Positions 1 through 4,677 of a DNA stretch of 18,653 nt are shown here, in pieces. The position numbers and the translations under genes are program-made. The stretch is from Ruminococcus sp. (GTDB lineage: Bacteria > Bacillota > Clostridia > Oscillospirales > Ruminococcaceae): the NCBI GenBank assembly GCA_024697705.1, contig JAILFF010000340.1:1-18653 (forward strand). Direction: 5' to 3'. How positions within the stretch are numbered: position 1 is the stretch's first letter; the number at the start of each line of letters is the position of its first letter. The notes beneath the pieces were generated by a model that saw nothing but the letters and a program-made list of their open reading frames with translations, did no database searches and was not told the origin of the DNA.

Positions 1-290
1 ATCAAAAAATCGCGTAAATTCAACATGATTTTGAATTTACAGACAAATTACCGTCCGTCACGGTCGTAGACGGTCAACTTTATGATCTTTACAAGTCATA
101 AAATAACTGTTTTTATTTGATACCAAGCAGAAGCCGTGCAGTCCCGAAATTTGTCATTTTTAAAGTTAAATAAATTAGCTAAATTTGTAACAATTTCAAT
201 GTTGCACAAAAACAGACCGCGTAATTTATTCATTGTGTCAATAAAAAGCAAAAATTGATAGTGTTATTTCTTTTGACCGCAATTTTTGAC
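1..290. other. AT-rich non-coding region
   Basis: No reading frame here has a plausible start, ribosome binding site and coding-like codon use. The stretch is AT-rich. It holds a perfect 10-base inverted repeat near its start and a weaker one, ACCGTC at 50-55 with GACGGT at 69-74. I see no tRNA, recognisable riboswitch or transposase remnant. It probably lies between a gene to the left of the window and the promoter at 291-319. Confidence 0.5.
14..40. repeat. Perfect 10-bp inverted repeat, 7-nt loop
   Basis: GTAAATTCAA at 14-23 is the exact reverse complement of TTGAATTTAC at 31-40, separated by 7 bases. There is no T-tract after it, so it is not a typical intrinsic terminator. It could be a protein-binding operator or an RNA hairpin at the 3' end of an upstream transcript. 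The sequence does not decide between these. Confidence 0.5.
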
Positions 291-319
291 TTGCCCCGGA
301 TATTAAAATATGCTATATT
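291..319 (+). promoter_or_regulatory. Candidate sigma-A promoter before a gene remnant
   Basis: A TTGCCC -35-like box at 291-296 is separated by 17 bases from TATATT at 314-319, which has an extended TG element at 311-312. The predicted start is near 326. It would transcribe the short coding remnant that ends at 434 and stop at the hairpin at 466-506, giving an RNA of about 180 nt. Confidence 0.4.
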
Positions 320-348
320 TTTATCAGAACAGACAAATGCCCTTCTAA

Positions 349-434
349 TCTGAAACGGACTCTAAGCAGAAAACCGGCGGCAGCGGCAATTCTTCCGACA
401 ATAACGACGGTCAGGTACACATCAAGGCAGCATA
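349..434 (+). pseudogene. 3' coding remnant lacking a start
   Basis: One frame reads without interruption from just after a TAA at 346-348 to a TAA at 432-434, about 28 codons. The peptide is hydrophilic, rich in Gly, Ser and Asn, and ends in VHIKAA. Codon choice (ggc, agc, aac, gac, atc, aag) matches the real genes in this window and contrasts with the AT-rich DNA upstream. There is no ATG, GTG or TTG start and no ribosome binding site. A terminator follows 31 bases after the stop, as expected for a true gene end. The best reading is the surviving 3' end of a deleted gene. The parent gene is not recognised. Confidence 0.4.
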
Positions 435-465
435 ATTGCTGTTCATCTCCAAATTACAAACCAGA

Positions 466-506
466 AAGACCTTTCGCGGTATCTCGCCGCGGATGGTCTT
501 TTTGTT
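466..506 (+). terminator. Intrinsic terminator after the remnant
   Basis: AAGACC at 466-471 pairs with GGTCTT at 495-500. An inner helix pairs CGCGG at 475-479 with CCGCG at 487-491, and a T-rich run follows. It sits just downstream of the stop codon at 432-434. Confidence 0.7.
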
Positions 507-626
507 TGTGCGGGAAAAGGAAGGCAATGCCGGCATATTTGGAAGAATCTGTTTGTTATATTCGACAAAATATATAAAATGTTTTCGGCAACATCAACAA
601 AAATGTGTTATTCACCAATCCGGTGA

Positions 627-655
627 TTGTTTTTACGGCGGAAGTGTGATATAAT
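627..655 (+). promoter_or_regulatory. Candidate promoter, extended -10
   Basis: TTGTTT at 627-632, a 17-base spacer, then TATAAT at 650-655 with TG at 647-648. It is the most upstream of three promoter-like sequences ahead of the small-peptide operon. No start codon with a ribosome binding site follows before the next promoter-like sequence. Confidence 0.4.
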
Positions 656-684
656 TAAAGAAGACAGGATTTTTGACAAGATTA

Positions 685-721
685 TTTACAATTAAGTCGG
701 ATAGTGTAGTATAATTTACAC
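685..721 (+). promoter_or_regulatory. Candidate promoter with overlapping dyad
   Basis: TTTACA at 685-690 and TATAAT at 710-715 are spaced by 19 bases, longer than optimal. The -10 box lies inside a short dyad, GTGTA at 704-708 and TACAC at 717-721, which could be an operator. A TTGACA at 673-678 is too far from this -10 to pair with it. Confidence 0.3.
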
Positions 722-770
722 ATCGGGGTGATCTTGAAGCTTATGCTACAAATCGGCTGAATATTATCTG

Positions 771-799
771 TTGAATGTCCTTCGGAACTGTGGTATGAT
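771..799 (+). promoter_or_regulatory. Likely promoter of the small-peptide operon
   Basis: TTGAAT at 771-776, a 17-base spacer and TATGAT at 794-799 with an extended -10 TG at 791-792. The predicted start near 806 would leave a leader of about 40 nt before the first ribosome binding site. It is the closest and best-spaced promoter to the gene at 848. Confidence 0.6.
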
Positions 800-847
800 A
801 TAGTCAAGGAAAACAAAGAACACCACAAACCGAAAGGAGATATCACA

Positions 848-952
848 ATGGATAAGAAACGTAACTTTTTCGTACAGCTGCTCATCAACCTGTTTATGGG
901 GCTGATCGGCGCAAAGGAAACAGACGATAACGGATTTGTTATCGGAGAATAA
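848..952 (+). CDS. 34-residue hydrophobic small peptide
   Basis: ATG at 848 follows a strong ribosome binding site, AAAGGAG at 833-839, with 8-base spacing, and the frame ends at TAA 950-952. The 34-residue product has a basic N-terminus (MDKKR), a hydrophobic stretch at about residues 7-21 that could form one membrane or amphipathic helix, and an acidic polar tail (AKETDDNGFVIGE). It has no cysteine and no double-glycine site, so it does not look like a classic RiPP precursor. It is the first gene of a tight unit: the next ribosome binding site overlaps the bases just after its stop. Membrane anchoring, a leaderless peptide or a regulatory small protein are all possible. I do not recognise the family. 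Confidence 0.65.
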   Translation: MDKKRNFFVQLLINLFMGLIGAKETDDNGFVIGE

Positions 953-969
953 ATAAGGAGGAAAACACC

Positions 970-981
970 ATGAGCGAATAA
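970..981 (+). other. Three-codon frame (Met-Ser-Glu-stop) at the best RBS
   Basis: The strong ribosome binding site AAGGAGG at 955-961 is 8 bases from an ATG at 970, the ideal distance, but this frame stops after three codons (TAA 979-981). The next codon in the same frame is ATG 982, the start of the zinc-ribbon peptide, which lies 20 bases from the ribosome binding site. This is either a minimal leader frame feeding reinitiation at TAAATG, or a nonsense change at codon 4 of an originally longer gene with 982 as a rescue start. A sequencing error is also possible. Confidence 0.6.
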
Positions 982-1176
982 ATGAACAAAAACCTTACCA
1001 ATGAGGAGCTTGACAAGGAACAGCTTGACGAAGCAGTAGGTGGCGCAGGCGACAAAGGCGGCTCGAAAAAAATGACAATAGTCTGCCCCGAATGCGGCAA
1101 TACTGTAACCGTTACCGTCAAAGCTTTCAGCGGGGAAGTTACTTGTCCCATCTGCAAGAAGTCATACGTATTTTAA
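982..1176 (+). CDS. Double-glycine-leader zinc-ribbon mini-protein
   Basis: The product has 64 residues. Residues 1-21 resemble a double-glycine leader: an acidic, Leu-containing segment ending in QLDEAVGG, cut in known families after the second Gly by C39-type peptidases, often fused to ABC exporters. The remaining 43 residues start with a Gly/Lys linker and hold a compact zinc-ribbon-like domain with Cys35, Cys38, Cys55 and Cys58 in two C-P-x-C knuckles (CPECG and CPIC). The region between them is beta-prone and Thr/Val-rich. The frame begins directly after the stop of a three-codon frame at the ribosome binding site, so translation probably depends on reinitiation. The LysM gene follows 20 bases later. 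Metal binding and export are inferred. The gene could instead be an intracellular rubredoxin-like or zinc-ribbon peptide whose N-terminus mimics a leader by chance, but the neighbour's clear leader argues against that. Confidence 0.75.
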   Translation: MNKNLTNEELDKEQLDEAVGGAGDKGGSKKMTIVCPECGNTVTVTVKAFSGEVTCPICKKSYVF

Positions 1177-1196
1177 TATTGAAAGGAGTTTTTATC

Positions 1197-1472
1197 ATGA
1201 ACAAAGAACTGAATTTAGACGAACTGGAATCGGTAGCAGGAGGTATGCTCGGCGGATCGCTCACGAATTACGTTACCAAGCAGGGCGACACCCTTTGGAG
1301 TATCGCACAGTGGTGCGGCATCGACGTAAAGGAGCTGTTTCGTATGAACCGCGGTGTGATAGAGGAATGGTTCAAGAAGATGAACCCCGGCAAGCCCGTG
1401 CCCGCCGACGATCAGCTTATCAACTACCTGTATGTGGGCATGACCCTTAAGGTGCCGAGCGACGGAAGATAA
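1197..1472 (+). CDS. Double-glycine-leader LysM mini-protein
   Basis: I start the gene at ATG 1197, 8 bases after GAAAGGAG (1181-1188). An ATG at 1092 in the same frame lies inside the previous gene and lacks a ribosome binding site. The 91-residue protein opens with a near-canonical double-glycine leader, MNKELNLDELESVAGG (residues 1-16, matching the EL-x-x-V-x-GG pattern). It continues with a LysM domain from about residue 25 (YVTKQGDTLWSIAQ) to residue 87 (YVGMTLKVP). LysM binds N-acetylglucosamine polymers such as peptidoglycan. The domain is about 63 residues rather than the usual 44-50 because of extra residues after Asn51, including a predicted helix EEWFKKM. There is no Sec signal peptide, so export through a GG-cleaving ABC transporter would be needed. 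No such transporter lies in the window. It is the last gene of the small-peptide operon. Confidence 0.85.
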   Translation: MNKELNLDELESVAGGMLGGSLTNYVTKQGDTLWSIAQWCGIDVKELFRMNRGVIEEWFKKMNPGKPVPADDQLINYLYVGMTLKVPSDGR

Positions 1473-1499
1473 TTCAAAACACCGACACAAACCGATAAA

Positions 1500-1529
1500 C
1501 AAGCTCCCGTACTGCGGTGCGGGGGCTTG
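1500..1529 (+). terminator. 13-bp hairpin with UGCG tetraloop, weak T-tract
   Basis: Bases 1500-1512 pair with 1517-1529 over 13 base pairs, including G-U pairs, closed by a UGCG (UNCG-class) tetraloop. It lies 27 bases after the LysM stop. Only a short interrupted T stretch follows, so it may stabilise the mRNA 3' end or terminate partially, with 1625-1661 as the main terminator. Confidence 0.55.
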
Positions 1530-1542
1530 TTCGGGTTACGAT

Positions 1543-1608
1543 ATGTCAAACGGCGGTCTGCCTGACACTATGGCTGACGCCGATACGGAGCTTTCCGAGG
1601 AAGTCTAA
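1543..1608 (+). pseudogene. 21-codon coding remnant or tiny peptide
   Basis: ATG 1543 to TAA 1608 encodes 21 residues, beginning MSNGGLPDTMADADTEL, with codon use like the neighbouring genes. There is no ribosome binding site. The open frame continues upstream through the hairpin at 1500-1529, so this looks like the 3' end of a lost gene rather than a free-standing one. The intrinsic terminator at 1625-1661 follows, as for a true gene end. A small exported peptide cannot be excluded, since a Gly-Gly pair sits at residues 4-5, but there is no leader in front of it. Confidence 0.3.
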
Positions 1609-1622
1609 TTAACATACCTGTC

Positions 1623-1661
1623 AAAAAACAGCCAATGCGTTTCGTGCGCGTCGGCTGTTTT
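1623..1661 (+). terminator. Intrinsic terminator of the small-peptide region
   Basis: AAAACAGCC at 1625-1633 pairs perfectly with GGCTGTTTT at 1653-1661. The A-rich and T-rich flanks would let it work in both directions. It separates the small-peptide region from the STAS operon. Confidence 0.75.
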
Positions 1662-1739
1662 CGATTCGGGGATCGTTTTACTTTTTCCCGTCAGTCGTCA
1701 CCTTGCTATCAAACACCACAAAATCGGGAGGAGTATTTT

Positions 1740-1784
1740 GTGCGTTCATACAAATTTAAAAATATAGAAGCGCTCAATGAATGA
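1740..1784 (+). pseudogene. 14-codon frame with strong RBS, probably a 5' remnant
   Basis: GGGAGGAG at 1726-1733 precedes a GTG at 1740 by 6 bases. The frame encodes 14 residues (MRSYKFKNIEALNE) and ends at TGA 1782-1784. The good ribosome binding site with an abrupt stop suggests either the surviving 5' end of a truncated gene or a short regulatory leader. It ends where the promoter of the STAS operon begins. Confidence 0.25.
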
Positions 1785-1809
1785 CATTTCGGCTTTCTTA
1801 TGATAAAAT
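1781..1809 (+). promoter_or_regulatory. Candidate promoter of the STAS/PP2C operon
   Basis: ATGACA at 1781-1786, a 17-base spacer and TAAAAT at 1804-1809. The start near 1816 would give a leader of about 40 nt before the STAS start at 1856. Confidence 0.5.
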
Positions 1810-1855
1810 AAAATTATAGGCAGCTTTGACCGATCAACCGAAAGGAAGGATTGTT

Positions 1856-2152
1856 ATGAAACTCACAAAAGCAATGAACGGAAACGCACTTACTATCGAG
1901 ATAGAGGGCAGGGTCGATACCGTCACCTCCCCCGAGCTTGAAAAAATGATAAATGAATCTTCCGATAAAGCCGAAAGCCTTTTGCTTGATTTCGCAAAGG
2001 TGGAGTACATCTCCTCGGCGGGGCTGAGAGTGCTGCTTGCGGCGCATAAGGCTATGTCCAAAAAGAGCGGCATGAAGATAAAGAACGCGGGAGAGGACAT
2101 CATGGAGATATTCGAGGTAACGGGCTTTACCGATATCCTGAACATCGTTTAA
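1856..2152 (+). CDS. STAS-domain anti-sigma-factor antagonist
   Basis: ATG 1856 is placed by AAAGGAAGG at 1841-1849; an upstream TTG at 1826 in the same frame has no such site. The 98-residue product is one STAS domain of the SpoIIAA/RsbV type. It has N-terminal strands (LTIEIEGRVDTVTSPEL), a strand ending LLLDFAKVEYISSAGLRVLL, and a C-terminal helix. The phosphoacceptor loop reads ISSAG; by alignment with DSSG/DSTG, Ser54 is the likely phosphorylated residue. In this family the unphosphorylated form binds an anti-sigma kinase and frees its target, and a PP2C phosphatase reactivates it. Both expected partners follow in the same operon: the putative kinase-like protein 12 bases downstream, then the phosphatase. 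The target regulated in this organism is not identifiable here. Confidence 0.88.
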   Translation: MKLTKAMNGNALTIEIEGRVDTVTSPELEKMINESSDKAESLLLDFAKVEYISSAGLRVLLAAHKAMSKKSGMKIKNAGEDIMEIFEVTGFTDILNIV

Positions 2153-2164
2153 TGAGGCAGAGAT

Positions 2165-2770
2165 ATGAGGTCCGATGTTTACGTTCTTGACAAACTAGAA
2201 AGCGATTACCGCGCAATACCCGCCGAAGCCGAGAAAGTGGCGCGGTATAACGGTCTTGACAAGAAAAGCACCATGCGTCTGCGCCTGCTCGCGGAGGAAA
2301 TGATATGTATGCTCCCGCAGCTGCTTATTTACGGCAAAGGCAGCTTCCGGATAGAGAACAGCGGCTCGGATTATGAGCTTCACCTGACCGTCACCGCCTG
2401 CGACAGCATCGGGTTTGACAGGGATAAGGTGATAGGCGTTTCAAGAAGCGGAAAGAACGCCGCCGCCGTCGGAATAATAGGCAAGATCTGCGACGCCGTC
2501 GATATACTGATGTCGGACAGTGCCAAACTCACCCGCGAAGACCCGTACCGCTTTTTCATGATGGGCTCAACAAGCATGAACCCTCTCGCGGACGAAATGG
2601 CATGGTCGCTTATGAGCTACAAAAACTCCTTTCATTCCGAGGAGGAAAAGCAGAATAAAGCCGAAGAATGGGACGAGCTCGAAAAGTCCGTAATATCCAA
2701 TCTCGCCGACGATGTTATCGTGGGAGTACGCGGCGGTAACGTGAACATAACCGTAAAGAAAAAATTCTGA
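2165..2770 (+). CDS. Divergent GHKL/anti-sigma-like protein (putative)
   Basis: The 201-residue protein starts at ATG 2165 after GAGG (2154-2157). Its place between a STAS antagonist and a PP2C phosphatase is where an RsbW/SpoIIAB-type ATPase is usually found. Part of the sequence suits that fold: a helix with RLRLLAEEM (about residues 38-46) resembling the N-box region, then a strand-turn-strand (GKGSFRIENSGSDYELHLTV). However, the conserved Asn of the N-box and a D-x-G-x-G ATP-lid motif are not visible, so ATP binding or kinase activity is doubtful. The Lys/Glu-rich C-terminal third, ending NVNITVKKKF, may be an extra module. It could be a kinase-dead partner that binds the STAS protein by shape alone, or an unrelated fold. 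The assignment rests mainly on context. Confidence 0.6.
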   Translation: MRSDVYVLDKLESDYRAIPAEAEKVARYNGLDKKSTMRLRLLAEEMICMLPQLLIYGKGSFRIENSGSDYELHLTVTACDSIGFDRDKVIGVSRSGKNAAAVGIIGKICDAVDILMSDSAKLTREDPYRFFMMGSTSMNPLADEMAWSLMSYKNSFHSEEEKQNKAEEWDELEKSVISNLADDVIVGVRGGNVNITVKKKF

Positions 2771-2774
2771 GAAT

Positions 2775-2809
2775 AAGCGGGAAACACATTGCTTTCGTTT
2801 TTTCCGCTT
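2775..2809 (+). other. Intercistronic hairpin before the phosphatase gene
   Basis: AAGCGGGAAA at 2775-2784 pairs with TTTTCCGCTT at 2800-2809 (10 base pairs, one G-U) around a 15-base loop. It lies just after the stop at 2770 and ahead of the phosphatase start. The long loop and lack of a T-run after the right arm argue against strong termination. It may affect expression or stability within the operon. Confidence 0.45.
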
Positions 2810-2827
2810 TGCGCTGTAAATAATGTA

Positions 2828-4483
2828 ATGAAAATGAAAAAAGGAATAAGCATAAAGGTAAAATCGGCGATCACCGCGATATTCTTTATGGGGATACTTA
2901 CAGCTGTGATCGCGGGCATAGGGTATAAGCTGTATCACGACAGCGTTATGGAATCCTATGCGACTTACGCGGATACCGTCCTTGAATACGCCTACCGTGC
3001 GGTGCATGAGTATTCCTTCGGCGACATGATAGCGGAACGTGCTATGCCGCAGGACTACGAGATAATGAGGTCGGAGCTCAATAAGATCAAGGAATGTTCC
3101 GATATCGAATATCTCTATGCGATATACTTTGAAGACATAGACGATATCCACAGCCTGCATTACGCCATCAACGCCAAAACGCAGGAGGAGCTGTCGCCGG
3201 GCAAGCCTCTTTCGGAGATATATACCTACATGGGGAAGCCCTGCGAGAAGGGCGAGTTCGAGGACGACACACTGAGAACGCTTCAGCAGGCTGTAAAAAG
3301 CAATAAGCGCGGCAGCGGAACGCTTGAGGGCGATTCGGAGGAGTACGGGCATATGCTCAACGGCTACCGCGTGGTATACGACAGCAGCGATAACCCGCAG
3401 GGGCTTATCTGCGTTGAGATAGACATAGACAGGATAAAAGAAGGGCTCCGCCGCTATATCATTATGGTAATAGCCACGGCTTCGGTATTGACGGCTGCGA
3501 TAGTGACCCTTTATCTCAGAAATACGCGGCGTTATCTTATAAAGCCCCTTGTAAAGATCGCGGAAAACAGCGATTCCTTTGTCAGGAAAATGCAGAGCAC
3601 CACCGAGCCCGAGCAGCTTGTCTACGAAGATGTTCCCGTAAAGCCGGGCGGCGAGCTGCAAACACTCGCGGACAACGTAAAGAGCCTTGCCGACGGCGTG
3701 GCTTCGTATATGGTCAATCTGAAAGCTGCGACAGCCGAGCGTGAACGCATCGGCGCCGAGCTTGCCTTAGCGCAAAGGATACAGGCGCATATGCTGCCGA
3801 ATATCTTCCCGCCGTTCCCCGAACGCAAGGAATTCGATATCTATGCCTCCATGACTCCCGCCAAGGAGGTCGGAGGCGATTTCTACGACTTCTTCCTGAT
3901 AGACGACGATCATCTGGGGCTCGTCATCGCGGATGTTTCGGGAAAGGGAGTACCCGCGGCGCTTTTCATGATGATATCGAAGATAATAATAAACAATTTC
4001 GCCATGAAGGGCTTGTCCCCCGCAAAGGTGCTCGAACAGACCAACGAGATGTTCTGCCGAAATAACAAGGAGGATATGTTCGTCACGGTGTGGCTCGGCG
4101 TGCTTGAAATATCGACGGGCAAAGTGACCGCCGCGAACGCGGGGCATGAGTACCCGATAATACGAAAAGCAAACGGCAGCTTCGAGCTTTTCAAGGATAA
4201 GCACGGATTTGTCGTGGGCGGAATGGAAGGCACCCGCTACAAGGAATACGAGTTCACGCTCGAAAAGGGCGGGGCGCTGTTCCTCTATACCGACGGCGTT
4301 CCCGAAGCGACTAACGCCGATAAAGAGCTTTTCGGCACGGCGCGTCTGCTCGAAGCGATGAACAAGAGCCGCGAAAGCGACGCAAAAAAACTGCTTGCCG
4401 ACGTAAAGAGCGCGGCAGACGAATTTGTCGGAGAAGCCGAACAGTTCGACGACCTGACCATGCTCGGGATAATGCTTAAATGA
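2828..4483 (+). CDS. Membrane PP2C-type phosphatase (SpoIIE/RsbU family)
   Basis: 551 residues from ATG 2828. The start is uncertain: there is no clear ribosome binding site, ATG 2834 is possible, and the frame also reaches TTG 2789, which falls in a hairpin loop. Order of parts: a transmembrane helix at about 13-34, an extracytoplasmic region of roughly 170 residues that could be a Cache-like sensor, a second helix at about 209-232, a HAMP-like linker and coiled coil, then the SpoIIE-type PP2C domain from about 320. Metal-binding motifs are visible: GGDFYDFF (349-356), DVSGKGVPAALFM (from 369), NAGHE, LYTDGVPEA (from 486) and FDDLTML (540-546). It should dephosphorylate the STAS protein encoded two genes upstream in response to an external signal. 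It ends the operon, followed by a terminator. Confidence 0.9.
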   Translation: MKMKKGISIKVKSAITAIFFMGILTAVIAGIGYKLYHDSVMESYATYADTVLEYAYRAVHEYSFGDMIAERAMPQDYEIMRSELNKIKECSDIEYLYAIYFEDIDDIHSLHYAINAKTQEELSPGKPLSEIYTYMGKPCEKGEFEDDTLRTLQQAVKSNKRGSGTLEGDSEEYGHMLNGYRVVYDSSDNPQGLICVEIDIDRIKEGLRRYIIMVIATASVLTAAIVTLYLRNTRRYLIKPLVKIAENSDSFVRKMQSTTEPEQLVYEDVPVKPGGELQTLADNVKSLADGVASYMVNLKAATAERERIGAELALAQRIQAHMLPNIFPPFPERKEFDIYASMTPAKEVGGDFYDFFLIDDDHLGLVIADVSGKGVPAALFMMISKIIINNFAMKGLSPAKVLEQTNEMFCRNNKEDMFVTVWLGVLEISTGKVTAANAGHEYPIIRKANGSFELFKDKHGFVVGGMEGTRYKEYEFTLEKGGALFLYTDGVPEATNADKELFGTARLLEAMNKSRESDAKKLLADVKSAADEFVGEAEQFDDLTMLGIMLK

Positions 4484-4485
4484 AA

Positions 4486-4520
4486 AAAAGAGCTTGGCAC
4501 TCGCCGGGCTCTTTTCTTTT
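4486..4520 (+). terminator. Intrinsic terminator of the STAS/PP2C operon
   Basis: A stem of AAAGAGC plus TTGGC pairs with GCCGG plus GCTCTTT around an ACTC loop, followed by TTCTTTT. It begins within a few bases of the phosphatase stop. Confidence 0.85.
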
Positions 4521-4562
4521 ACCCCGATGCCCTACCGCCGGATCCGAAGACTTAGGGTATAT

Positions 4563-4647
4563 TTTGTAAACAAAAATTAAAAATCATGTTCATTTTGTAA
4601 AGTATATTGACAATTTACAAAAATCCGTGTATAATAGTATTTGTAAA
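4563..4647. promoter_or_regulatory. Four TTTGTAAA sites around the first LRR-dockerin promoter
   Basis: The octamer TTTGTAAA occurs at 4563-4570, 4594-4601 and 4640-4647, and as its reverse complement TTTACAAA at 4614-4621. The middle two form a perfect inverted repeat (9 bp with flanks, 12-base gap) centred on the -35 box, and the last covers the expected transcription start. This arrangement fits an operator. The promoters of the two paralogues downstream lack it. Confidence 0.5.
4607..4635 (+). promoter_or_regulatory. Consensus sigma-A promoter of the first LRR-dockerin gene
   Basis: TTGACA at 4607-4612, a 17-base spacer and TATAAT at 4630-4635, a full consensus match. The predicted start is near 4642, 36 bases before ATG 4678. 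Confidence 0.9.
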
Positions 4648-4677
4648 GATTTTAACTTTTTCAGGGAGGTCATTAAA

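Noticed and set aside
436..654. 72-codon frame downstream of the first remnant
   Set aside because: It runs through the terminator hairpin, starts at a TTG without ribosome binding site, and has no coding-like codon use.
673..678. TTGACA as the -35 of the promoter with TATAAT at 710
   Set aside because: The spacing of 31 bases is too long for sigma-A, and no suitable -10 box lies 16-18 bases downstream of it.
1092..1196. Upstream extension of the LysM gene to ATG 1092
   Set aside because: It lies inside the zinc-ribbon gene in another frame; the ribosome binding site and GG leader fix the start at 1197.
2567..3661. 364-codon frame antisense to the phosphatase gene
   Set aside because: It overlaps two well-supported plus-strand genes and their junction, with no motif or start signal of its own.
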